From assembly GCA_021432635.1 (NCBI GenBank), contig MU270104.1, forward strand, positions 166,224-230,223: 64,000 nt of DNA. The letters run 5' to 3'. Each line of letters starts with the position of its first letter. The first letter of the stretch is position 1. Source of the DNA: Thozetella sp. PMI_491. Lineage: Eukaryota > Ascomycota > Sordariomycetes > Chaetosphaeriales > Chaetosphaeriaceae. Under the pieces are notes generated by a model. That model saw nothing but the letters and a program-made list of their open reading frames with translations. It searched no databases and was not told the DNA's origin. Shown here in pieces: positions 24,127 to 35,292 of this stretch. The translations under genes and the position numbers were made by a program.

Positions 24127-24291
24127 TTAGCAGCTCAATCTGGGGGTCGAGAGGGGAGAGCAGATGCCGTTGATGGGGTTGCAGACGTTGCAGAAGCAGC
24201 TGCCGTTGTTGCAAGAGCAGCCGCTGTCGGTGCACTGGGAGGCCATGGCGACGGCCAGGGTGGTGAAGACGACGGCGAGGGACAGCTTCAT
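24127..24291 (-). CDS. Small secreted cysteine-rich protein, eight Cys
   Basis: This is a 54-residue open frame read from ATG 24291 to TAA 24127. The start MKLSLAVVFTTLAVAMA is a textbook signal peptide with likely cleavage near AMA-SQ. The mature part is about 37 residues and holds eight cysteines at mature positions 3, 8, 10, 15, 17, 20, 27 and 37, enough for four disulfides. Almost nothing else is conserved-looking: Asn, Gly and Ser fill the spacers. A TATAAATA box lies about 113 bp upstream, and there is no other gene for 2 kb on either side. A GTAAGC donor-like site follows the stop, so a 3' UTR intron is possible. Such peptides in fungi may act as effectors, antimicrobials or cell-wall proteins; which one cannot be told. 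I do not recognise the family. The tight signal peptide plus cysteine pattern argues against chance. Confidence 0.75.
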   Translation of the reverse strand: MKLSLAVVFTTLAVAMASQCTDSGCSCNNGSCFCNVCNPINGICSPLSTPRLSC

Positions 24292-24403
24292 GTTGAAAAT
24301 TTGTGAGGGAGTTTGGGACTGGATAGAGTGATATTTCGATTGGAGGTACGACGGTGACGATGATGAACAAGACTGGGTTTGATTGCACCATCGGCTCTGG
24401 CTT

Positions 24404-24411
24404 TATTTATA
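24404..24411 (-). promoter_or_regulatory. TATA box of the small secreted protein gene
   Basis: TATAAATA on the - strand, about 113 bp upstream of ATG 24291, allowing a leader of roughly 80 nt. A full TATA consensus is unusual among the genes in this window and suits an inducible, highly expressed gene. Confidence 0.5.
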
Positions 24412-27410
24412 TGCGTTGCTACGCCTCTGTGCCACAGCTTCTCCCCTCCTCCTTTCTTGCCAACAATCTTCCTTCTCCTCGTGTCTACGGAGCGCAGTGT
24501 ATGATTCTGCGGAACAGCAGCGGCCTCATGTGAAGCAAAGGCGTGGTGTCTGCTCTGCTATGGAGCCAAATGCTGACAGTTCAACTCCTTCGGCCAAATT
24601 GTGGATCGTCGCCAGCCTGCCGATGAAACTCCAGTGCTCCTTCACAACGCTCTAGAGAGCTTTCTGGGCTGGGCATAGGGCCATCCAGGGTCTCTGGGCC
24701 AGTTGATTCGATGTCTAGGTCGCAAGTGCAACGGCACCTCGCTTCATACTACGTAGTAGTCATCCTCTAGCTTCTTAGTTCTTAAACCCGATATACAAAC
24801 AGGGAGGGTTATGGTCCTTGCTCTGTTCAGCCAGCCAATAAGTATCCAAGAACCTGGGAGATGGGGTGGGGCCGCTTCCCGAGTTGCCTACCGATTCCGC
24901 ATAATACCATAGCATACGATCGAACTAGTTACTACGTAGCCAACCAAACGGCCCTGAGGGCCCGTGGTCTCATACATTGCACGCATCGGCTTTGGTGCTC
25001 AGAGCGCTAGGCATCTTGTACGCATTCCAGGTCCAGGGGTTTCGTTGTCTGGCTCGCTAACCCCGTGTTGAAGACAGGCAGCAGAATGATAATAGGAGAA
25101 CGAGGCAAGAAAGACAGGTTGGCAAAGTCGATTGAGAGCAAAGTCCGGAAAAGCGGCAACCCAAAGTTGGACAACGTACCCAGTAATTCATTTAATACTA
25201 CCCCGTATTAGTTCCTCACCGTTGCAACAACTTAGCTCCTTCGCCGGGATTATCGTACCGATTAGGTTATGCGCTGCCATAAGTGCCGAGAATTTAGTGG
25301 CACAAGCCTAGCTTTAGTGGGGGCCAACACCTTTCAGGGGGGACTTTTCACGCGTGCACAGACCAGGCCCTACCGGATTTTGCACTCGTTTGGCTTTCCT
25401 AATCCACTTGCCAATCTCATAACTAGGGGGACTTGTGGTACTTTCGTAGGTAAAAAAAAAAAAAAAAAAAAAGGCATAATACAGTGCCTTCCTTAATCTA
25501 GCTAATCCGCACAGGCGCCTCGCAAGCAACCCAGCAGGCCACTCCCGTCTCCCGTCTCTTAGGATCGCGACCTTGGCCGTTGGGATCATCATTCCTGTTG
25601 CATCAACTTTGGACTGCAGGGGCTTATCCTGGCTTGCCTGGCCATTTATTAGACGAACAACACGGCGCGCTCCATGCACTCCATGCAACGAATAGGCTTG
25701 CACGTCCTCGGAATGCCATCTCCACTTGGCCGGAACGGCGTCCCTACGATTCCGGGCGCAGGAAAACCCTAACCCTGCAAGGAGACGGCATCGCGGCGCT
25801 CTGCACCCGGCCGCCGGCCAAGGCCGAAGCCGAGGGCCAAGCACCCAGAACATTCCAAGATTCCAGCAAGGGATTAATTACCAACGCCACTGGTGTCCTG
25901 GTGACGCCAGTCCGGATCTTGCGGCGGTGGCGATTATAAGGTGGCGGGAAATAGGAGAAATCGGTCGATGCAATGCGTCGTGCATGTCGTGTGCGTGGCG
26001 GTGAAGACCGGTCGACCGGGTGACAACAGCATGGCAAATGGCGCCTGCCGTACATGCCCCTTGGATAGGAGGCCGTAAGCGAGACGGCCGAGAAACCCAT
26101 CCCGCACGCGGACACGCCCGGCCGCTTCGCCCGCCTCGCTCCCTCCCCCCCCGTCCTCTCGCCCCCCCTTGTCACCTCTTTCCACCCTTACCATCGCCCC
26201 CCTCGTCTTCCATTCGTCCGCTCGCATGTGTTAGCACGCAGGAGGCTTCAGGAACTTAGGTGAGAGGGAGGAGAGATGCGTCACAAATTTCTTTAGCACA
26301 GCAGCGGGCGCGCATTAGAGGTCACAACTCCAGGCACCAACACAAGCACTCCCAAGATAGCAGTAGCCTTATTTTGGCGTCACCACAATGCGCTAACGCA
26401 CCTTGCAAGCCGGCCCAGTGGCGTTTTGGGCTTCTCTCTTACCAGCCTCCCTCCCTCCTTCCCTGCCCGTCCGCCTGCCTAATACGCGGGTTCGCGCGTG
26501 GTGGTTTGGGGGCAAGCGCGCACCGTTGCGGTGGCGCCAGAGCCTTCTCCCCTTCGGTAGTCTTGTACCGCTGGGTCGGTCCTCGGATCTGTCTGTCGGT
26601 AGGGCTGGACCCAGCGAGGGAGACAGTGTAACCCTCCGCCCCCTCCAGTTCCTCCCCTCCACCGGCTCTACCGGCCGCTTGACGACCGCTTGGGGCAATC
26701 TCAAGCTACCGAGCGAAGGGAGCCTCAGCTCGGTGGGCGGGGCGAATAAGAAATCAAGGCTAGTCTAGCACCGGCCCATGGCTGGCGGGATAGGGCGCGA
26801 AGTCCGGATGGGGGCCGGGCCGTTCGCTTACTCAGAAGCCTTTGACGCTTCCGGCACCGGCAACCGCAGGGGAGAGCACGGCGAAGTAGGCCGAAGGCAG
26901 GGAGCACCCAACACGCATCACGTATTCACCTTTCTGTATCTATGCATGAGGTCATTGACCACCGAACAGGGTCCAGCTCCGTAGGAGTACCAGCCGCCAC
27001 ACGCCCTCTCTCCCCGGGTCCTGACGTGCTTGCCGGCTGCTTAGTGTGCATAGTGTTGCGTGAACGAAAAAAAAATGGGGCAGGCTCGTGTGCCGATATC
27101 TCGAAAGGGAAACAGGAGGAGGGAAGGGGGGCCGTGGGCACTGATCGAGAATCTTGCCAGTCAAGGCTGAAGGGCTGAAGCAACAGGAGTCAAGCCACGT
27201 TACGCGTAGACATAGACGAGTATGCCTTGTATGATGTGTTGGTACTTTGAACAATGATACGCGTAAAACTATTCCAGGAGTAAGACAAGAAATGATCTAA
27301 CGTATACAGGATTGGATACCAGAACAGGGCACCCTATCGCAATCGACCACCAATGCAAGATCCGTCTCTCCAGCGTCTCCTGCCTGCCCCCCTTCCATTC
27401 CCCATTGTTT
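24412..27410. other. Gene-free region
   Basis: No gene is supported. The segment includes the palindrome TACTACGTAGTA (24747-24758) with a partial copy near 24929, a 21-nt poly-A run (25452-25472), and one AACCCTAACCC motif near 25765. Overlapping open frames of 80-180 codons at 25314-26768 lie on both strands in GC-rich DNA and are proline/arginine-rich; none matches a family. Confidence 0.5.
25452..25472. repeat. Poly-A tract
   Basis: Twenty-one consecutive A residues on the + strand, no associated coding remnant. It could be the relic of a retroposed tail, but no target-site duplication or body was recognised. Confidence 0.85.
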
Positions 27411-30173
27411 TCACGAGAGGCTTCCGCTAAGCCCCATGCTGATGTCACGGCTCGTGTCTCGTCTCGCCATGCTCTCTAAGATCTTGACCTCAGCCTCGAA
27501 GCTCGACCCTTTGGTGGCCCATCGCCGTAGCTTGGGGATGACCATGGCCTGCAGCGACTTGACGTCCGGGACGATGGGTCGCAGCTGCGGGCTGGACTCG
27601 GCAACCATCAGCACGAGCAGACAGGCCAGGCTGCTCTGCGAGAAGGTCCAGAGGTATGGGGACCGCTTGCCAAGCATCTCGACTACGTTGTAGAGGTAGG
27701 TCTGGCATGACGATATGCACGTCTCACACTTGTCGAGTACCATCCGGGGCGCCGGAAAGGGTTGAGGCTGTGGCGTGGACACGGTCGGTGTCGTGCCCAT
27801 CATCGGCGAGCCTCTTCCCTGCTGCAGCGCCACATACAGGATAAAGGGCCGGTGGATGATGTGCTTGGCCGCGTAGTATCGTATGCGTAGTATTTTGCCA
27901 CGATCGTTGGCAATGTGACCTGTCCCGATGGGCGGGCGAATCCTGGCCGGGATCGAGTTGTACCACTCCTCGAGCTGTCGGTTGAGCTCTGAGCTCACGG
28001 TCAGCAGTGAGTTCAGGGAGAGGTTGTTCTTCAGAGGACTAGACTCGGGGGCCGTGTCCGCGCTGGTATCGACAGCATAGAGCGAGCAGTGGATGCGGTT
28101 GAGTATCCGGCGAATAGCTATCTCGGCGACGAAGTAGTGTATGTCGTCGTGCTCGGTCTCATCTAAACTCCGTGGCAACGGGATCCGATCCGCCATTGGC
28201 TCAATGCCCGACCGAGCAATCTCGAGTTCGGCTGCGCGGTCACTTTCGCCCCCGTAAGCATGCTAGCTGCGTATAGATGGGCAGGCTTTCACCTAAAGGC
28301 AGGGAGGGACGTTGATTTCTACTCACCACTCGATCATGAAACAGCTCCAGAATACCCGCAGAGAGTCATCATCTGTGGCCTGCGCCAAGCCTGCTCTCTT
28401 CCGCCTGTGTGGTTGTCGTTTTGATTAGCTTCTCTGCTTAATATGCCTAGAAAGGGAAGAGGCGGTGTGGTCGCCGTTTGGTCGATAAGTATGATTGACA
28501 AATAGTGTTGACAGGGGGTCAGGGCGCGGGTTTGGGTGGTCGGGAGAGCATGGTTGCCCCCTCCACCCCCCCTTCCCCCTTTTTTTCTCTTCTCACCCCC
28601 TGTTGGGGCAGCCGGTGAGCGACACTTACTGGTCTTGGATGGTCATGAACTTAGTAGAGGCTTGATAGACCAGGCGCCAGCTGTGAAGGGGCCGTCCCAT
28701 GTGGGCAAGATAGGACGAGCAGAGGAGAAGCGCCTGACATGTTAGCACGGCCGGGCGGAAGTCCCAGAGCGATCCATTGAGAATAATGCGCAAACAAGGC
28801 CGGAAGAGCTGTAGGGCCAGGTTATCTCTATCATTCTGCAGCTCAGGAGTAGCGGTAGCCTCATCTAACGAGACTAGACATCCCAGTGCGTATACACCAA
28901 GGCAGATGGCCGTCTCAAGGGTGTTTTGGGGGCCATTCTCGAAGAGGTCTGCTTGCCAGTCGTGGAAAGATTGGGGTGAGAAGAGAGGGAAGTGCGGGTG
29001 GACGTTGGCAAAGTACCGCCTGGCTAGGGTCTCAAGCACGGGAGGGTCTGGCAGGCTGGGCCAGTTTTCTGGTCCCTCGGCGAGCAAGTTCAGATGACTT
29101 GGCAGCGGCAGGCGCTCCTCGATTGTGAAGAAGTAGTCCTTGGGAAAGTCGCCCAGTAAACCCCGTATGTTTGGGTAGCAAAGCAGGGAATTGGCCGAGG
29201 TCGAGTGGTCCTGCGGGATTAGAAATTGAGCCTGGTCAAGATGAGCATCCATCGGTTCTGGGGCCATTGACCGATTGGACAACGAAGGCGAGGCGGCTAG
29301 CATTTGTGGGGAGACGTTTAGCGGTGGAAGAGCAAATCGGTTTGGCTGAGACGAGGTAGATGGGGCAAAGCTGGCCGTGCTCGGCGCCCGTGTCGGCCCT
29401 ACCGTGCCTTGGGCGATGTCCTCGAGCCTTTGGGACTGCTCCTCAAGCAGCGCCTCGATCCGGCTGAGGCGCTCAGCTACCGCGCTCGGGCTGGACGACT
29501 CAACCCTAAGGGCCATCGTCAACATTACTTCCCTCATAGCTCTTCTGCTGGCCAGAACTGGCGGCTCGGAGTAACAAGAGCGGCCGACAGGACATAAGGG
29601 AAGCTTAGGTGAGGAGCGGGGGGGGACGAGGGGACGAGGGGGAAGGGGCGGGGGGAGGGAGCGGGCTCTCGCCGGGCTTACCTGTCTGATGGGTGCTCTT
29701 TGTACACACAGTCGGCGTTGCTCTCGAGGCACGTCGAGCAGGTCGGGCGAGCGCCATCACATCTTCGCTTTCTGTGCCTGCACTGCTCTGCGGTGTTAGC
29801 TACCCGGGCATGGGATGGTGTGATGCGGGCGCCCGAGGCGGCCGCCGAACCGCGGAGCTCCGCTCTAGTAGCGAAGATACATACGAACTCGCAGGCCACC
29901 AAGACACCTGTGGGCGCGTGTGACCCGTAGTCAGCCAGAAAAGATCAGGACGGGATTTGAAGCGGGCGCGAGGTGGGAAGACCAATGCGGGGGGGGTGGG
30001 ACAGGGACTGATGCAGACGAGCAGGCGAGAAGGCGAGGAGGCGAATCGGGGCGGCATGTTCGGAACTCACGCTTCCTTGTAAAGTTCATGGGTGCTTTCC
30101 CGGCGGACAAATCGTGCTTCTCGGTGGATGGGTCGTTGAAGTTCAGTTTGTCAGACATGTATGACGGGTTCAT
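27411..30173 (-). CDS. Zn(II)2Cys6 transcription factor, fungal-specific
   Basis: Predicted nuclear DNA-binding regulator. Exons as read: 30173-30071, 29907-29885 (only 23 nt), 29782-29682, 29547-28630, 28404-28327 and 28242-27411, giving 684 residues. The zinc cluster is C40-x2-C43-x6-C50-x6-C57-x2-C60-x6-C67, with basic RHRKRR between Cys 2 and 3. It is assembled only when exons 1-3 are joined: the first CxxC is split between exons 2 and 3. A coiled-coil linker follows (AERLSRIEALLEEQSQRLEDI). Then comes a fungal_trans middle homology region containing HPHFPLFSPQSF, DDSLRVFWSCFMIE and DRAAELEIARSGI. The exon-4 acceptor may be 29548 or three bases further on. Neighbours give no hint of its targets; the nearest gene upstream is a sugar transporter 5.1 kb away. 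An intronless long frame (28626-29732) is only its fourth exon. Confidence 0.88.
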
Positions 30174-31469
30174 GTCTAGCGCGGACTCGACCAGCACGAC
30201 TTATATCAGTTTGACAAGCCCTAACAGGGGCGGCAGGTGGTGGAGCCTCTTGCCTAGCTCCGTAAACAAAAGCTCACTGCAGAGTGCAGAGTGAAGACAG
30301 GAACTGGATTCGGTCGCCCGTTCTGCTCGCTTGCTTTGGCAGTCCAAGGGGGGAACGCGTGAGTGGACAAGATGAGCAGCTGTGACAAGAAGTGGCAAGA
30401 CGCAGCCCTTGTAGAGCTTAAAAGGACAACTTCATAAGCCAGCAGGGCATCATGGTCGACACACACAAGGTGGACCCGGCTCAGTCGCCCCCAGACGGGA
30501 GTCGAGGGGTCAGAACTCAGAAAATAATAAAAGGAAGGGGGGGCAGCACCAATCCCGTCCCTGGTCAAGCACGGGGAAAGGGGCTGATGAGAGCGAAAGA
30601 TGTGGCCAAGCAGCGGATACAGCGGGCGGGCGATCGAATGCACACGCATCTGGCCCTAAGTCATCACCGTAAGGTTCCTGAGCTGGCTGGCCTGAGCACA
30701 CCACACACCCCTACCACCCCCCTCAACCCCAAGTTTCTAGCTAAGGAGTTAGGCTGTCTGGCCTCAGCTGGAGGTCGTATCGTGAATCTATCACTTCGCG
30801 AGGGCGCAGTCGTGGGGAGGGTCGAGGAGAAGCGAGGAGGAATGGCGGAAGTCTCTGCCACACTTCCCGCCAAGCACGCGCCGATCTCGACAGGTGCTGT
30901 GGTGCGTAGTCGTGGCGTGTTCTCCCCGAGATGGTGCCCTGCGTGTCGGGGCGTGCGGGACAAAAAGAAGAAGCAGGACGTATTGGTGTAGGATGTGGAG
31001 AGGTGTATGTCAGGAAGGAGAGGGATAGGAACAGGGAGGTGTATGAAGGAATGGAAACGGCCAAAGGGGGGATTGTGAAGGCGCGTGTGCGAAAGAGGGA
31101 GAAGAGTTGGCTGGACTTCTGTAAGGCAAAGCCAAGGCAAGGTACCTTACCCAGCGGTAGGTCCTCGGCGCCGTTGGGTTCGGTAGGGCCAGGGCAGCTT
31201 GGGCAAGTTAAGCCCATCTCCAGGTAGATAAAGCAGGTACAGTACAGCACCCCGGCGGCGGGCAGTTACCTATACGGAACAACGCAGCGTAGCGTGGTCG
31301 CCAGGAAAGAGCGATCGACGAACGGCCCACCCAAGCACGAGAGAGCTAGCAAAGATGGCTGCCAGCCTCCACCCTCCGTCCCCCCGTTTCCTAGTTCGAG
31401 CTTAGGTGCACCCGCCAAGTGGAAACTGCGATCCCAAGGCCCGGATCGGTAGGTGGGGACGGGACGGAT

Positions 31470-31508
31470 GGGGCAGATGGAGCAGATGGGGCAGATTTGG
31501 CAGATTTG
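31470..31508. repeat. Imperfect GGGCAGATG tandem repeat
   Basis: Four to five diverged copies of a unit close to GGGCAGATG, with GGAGCAGAT and TTGGCAGAT variants. Confidence 0.7.
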
Positions 31509-31914
31509 CTGATAGGGCGCGCGACGAGCTGAATGGGCATGGGGGCGGTTCAAGTGTGTGTAGGTAGGTGCCTAGAGCTGCTCACCAGTGTAGTACGAGG
31601 TAGACGCCAGGCCCGAAGGTGCTGCGCGATTCGAAGCTTAGCCGGCGCCAGCTGGACGGGACACTTAGCTAAGGTAGCAAGACTCCGCCTCAGCCCCGGT
31701 GGTCTACCGGCCGGCCCAGCGTCAGTCCCGCCCCAGGCCCCCTTGCGACTCGTCCGTTCGGGCGCTGCCAACCGCCGACAACGAAGAAAGGAGCCAGGGG
31801 CCAGGACCCATGACGATGACGGCAGGAGTCAGTGCCAGGGACCTGCTCCCTTCTTCTCGTGTTCCCGCTCTGCAAGCAAGCCGATGGTGACGGTGGGGGG
31901 AGGGGCAGCCCGAC

Positions 31915-31936
31915 AAAAAAAAAAAAAAAAAAAAAA
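31915..31936. repeat. Poly-A tract
   Basis: Twenty-two consecutive A residues on the + strand in gene-free DNA. Confidence 0.85.
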
Positions 31937-34900
31937 GGCCACAGCCCTCGCGAGCCGCCGGGGTCGTTCTAAGCCGCCGAGACCAAAGAGCAACCAGCGA
32001 GAAGAGAAGAAGCTAGGCATGTAGCTTGGCCAGGACACGCAGGCCCAAATCATCATGCACCATACACCATCCCACCACACGCCTGTACACCCCCCCTCCC
32101 CTTCCCACTCCAATGGGGCGGCTTGCGGTCGGCCTTCTGTTGCAGCGGCCCGAAAGGTTACGCGTTCTGACAAAGCAGTCGAAGCAGGCAGTGCGTCGGC
32201 GATTCCACCTCCCTGCTGCCCGCAATGTCCATACGGATCGCGATAACGATCCGGGTCGCCCGCTAGGCCAACCCTCAACAGGCAATCTCGCCAAGTCACC
32301 AATGTGACGATGGGAGACCCGGGGAGGCGAATAAAAAAAAACATGATAGGCGAACCCGGCCAGGCGATTGGGCAGACGCCCACCGCCAGTTTCGTCACCC
32401 CCTGAGTCACCCGCACAATGGCGGGTGAGGTGAGGAAAACAGAGAGGCAACAAGTAATGGATTTGGAATGATTAGTTATGATGCAAAATGCCATAGCTTC
32501 TGCCCGGCCCGGCCGCTTGGCTCGAGGCCTGATCCCAGGGCTTCGGTTCCCTTCCCTAGCCCTTGCGACGAGCGACTAGCCTGCGTCGGGCTTCGCGGCC
32601 GAGCTTCGCGGGTACCTTGGACCGCGAGCCACGAGCCATCCCCGCGGCAGAGCCAAAAGTGTCATTCTGAGCTTAGGTCGCCGATCTCTGCCCCAGATCT
32701 AGGCGAAATCCGACGGGATCTGGTCGGCGTCGACCGCTCAAGGCCCGGAATATATCGAAATCACCTTGCAATCGGCCTCTCTCCCTCCCGCTTCGGGGTT
32801 TGACGTGCGAAAAGGGAATCGGCATCGTGGATATCTCGAATGCAATAGGCCTCGTTGCTCTCTGTGTTGGCTGAAGCCATGTTGCGCCCCGGACAAGGCG
32901 ACGGCCCGCTAGTGCCGGGGATGGGAGACTGATCAGCCCTGTCAAATCGCGGAATCCCGCTAGCAGGGGCGGGAGGGTTACGGACTTGTGCATATGCAGA
33001 CAATTCGGTGTTTGACTCGTCCTTTGAGGGGTCTTGGCCCTCCCGACTCTGCCACCCCTTCCGCCCCGGAGCGGTTTGTCGGTGACGCAAATCTTCCCTT
33101 CCCCCACGATGTCCGCCATGCCCCTCCCCGAGCATGTCTCGCGTTTCCGCTAGACTAGCCAACGGCGTCTCCACGTTCGTATAGCTCCCCCGCTACCGAC
33201 CTCCTACACACAGGCCATTTGAAGGTCATTACGCCATCATGACGGATGCGCTGGTTACCACGATAGGTAAGCGCTCGGTAATTCTGTGTCACGGCCGTCG
33301 AATGCCCTACTCAGATCCACAGCATCCCTGGTGTGGAGAGCGGGATCTAAGGACATCCTTACTGCGCTGTTGGTCTAATTAGCTGCTTGGGAAAAGGCAT
33401 CGCATCTGTGGAGACCGACCCGACAAGCGGGCGCCGGTTCCTGGCCTGCGCCTGCCTGCTCCATGCCTGTATGTACCCGGCTTTGTCACCTTAGCAGTTG
33501 ACTAAACACAAGCACCTTGGCTAGCAGGGCTAGCAGGGCTCTCGCCCGCCCCGCTCGACAAAAGCTGATTAAGATGTTAGCTCAGCCTCTCGTGGTTAAT
33601 AATCAGATGGGAATAACCTCACGCTATAGCGGCTGCTAGGCTCGATTAGTGTCACGAAGCGTATACGACAAACAGGATGCGTCCGCAGGCACCAACCACA
33701 GCCGGCTGCGAAAAAGCGAATACCGGCCAGAGGAGATGCGCTGGCAGGAGCTACCTCGGCGATCGCATGACCTCGGGAATGCTAACTCGGGAATGCCACC
33801 GTAGAATGCCTGGATGCCGAAAGACGCTTTGTTAGACAGAGTCAAGTGTCAGGCGTCAAGCCATCCTGCATGGTCGACCATTGGCAGCCACATCCACTGC
33901 CGCTTCTCCCTTATTGAAATCTATGCCCGCGTCGTCTAGCATGGGAGTCCATGCTTTTGCGGAGCTGCTACTGCTCGCGCCAGACACCAAGGCTTCGCGC
34001 TAATGCATGTACTTGTCGTATTGGGAACTACGGCTCGACAACATTCTACCTCACCCAAAGCGGTTCCTACCTGCGAAGCCATCAAGATTCTCTAGCGGGG
34101 AGTCTGCATCATATCTTCGCAACTCTGCACTTCGTTCTCCCTCTAGCCAGATGGTTAATGGCTGGTTTCCGTGCCAAGCCTACGTCTATCCTGGCTTGGC
34201 ATCAGGCCTGGCTGGACAACCGATGTTTGTCGTAACCGACCCGCAGCGGACAGCCTGGCAGCCTGACAGCCTCGCCTCCAAGACGTCCCCACAACACCTC
34301 TTCCTTAGGACCTACATAGCCTCGGTAGGCCGAGACAGAACACGAAGAACTCTACATTTCACGTAGGGAGTGAGCACAAGTCCCTCGAGTAGAACATCCC
34401 CTCTCTTCTGAGAGAGGCTTCGGTCTTGGTCTCGCAGGGAAGATGAATCATTATCGTCCGCAAGTGCGCAGAGCCACCCCCAGGGAACTAAGGGCGGCCG
34501 CCTCTCCGCTCAGCAATAGATGGTTTCGGGGACGGAGCGGCCCTTGGCCCTCGGGATCCAGTCCCGCCTCGCGTTCCGCTGTTTCCAGCTTCCCTCTTCG
34601 TCACTCCAAGATCTCGCCAGCGGGAGCTTGGGCTGGGCGGCCCCCGTGTACACAAAGTGTACCTCCCGCATCTCCGCGCTTCATGTAGATCTCAGAAACG
34701 CTTACCATACCTCCGCAGCCCCGTAGGTCCTAGTACCACACGGGGGCGGCATGCGGCCTAGTCTCTCATAAAACTCGTACCCTAGCGCCGTGGTTCTATA
34801 GGGTGTAGGCTAGGACTATCGTGCAGTCCTTCTAATGGTGTCATCGTAGCCCCACCAGGGACTTGCTGGCGAGTCTACATCATGCAGAGGAGCACGGCGT

Positions 34901-35292
34901 CGGGCTAGAGGAAAAGCGGTGTCAGCATCGTGGCGATTCCCGTAGTGGTCAGCCAAGGAAACGAGCCCGCACTACTACCAATGATCTTGAAGCGAGGAGC
35001 AGAGCCTTCTTGGCATGGGGGGAGGATGGGACCAGTAGGCCGCATCCCAAGTGCTTCCGTAGATCAGTGGTTGGACACGAGAGGCGGACAGGAGTAGAAA
35101 GGGATAGACGAGAAGACGAAGTGCGAGAGAGGCGGTCAGTGGTAGCCTGAATATGAGGACCCAGTCCCACAGTCTTGGAGCTCCCCGGAATCCTCGCGCT
35201 CGCCAGCGGACTTAGCCTAGGAAGCAGCATATCAGATCTTGAGGGAATACACAAAAGTCCAGTAGCACTGTGTCTGACTCGCTGTCGGAATC

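Larger units (their letters stand above)
30174..35292. other. Gene-free 5.1 kb between regulator and sugar transporter
   Basis: I see no gene. The proximal end should hold the promoter of the zinc-cluster gene, and the distal end that of the transporter. Competing frames at 30452-30991 (+) and 30664-31250 (-) overlap each other and have no family features. A 22-nt poly-A run (31915-31936) and an imperfect GGGCAGATG repeat (31470-31508) are present. The part from about 33400 to 35200 is less GC-rich and may be decayed repetitive DNA, but I recognise no element. Confidence 0.5.

Noticed and set aside
30452-31250. Competing frames of 158-179 codons on both strands
   Set aside because: They overlap each other, have no intron-supported extension and no conserved motif; likely the 5' region of the zinc-cluster gene.
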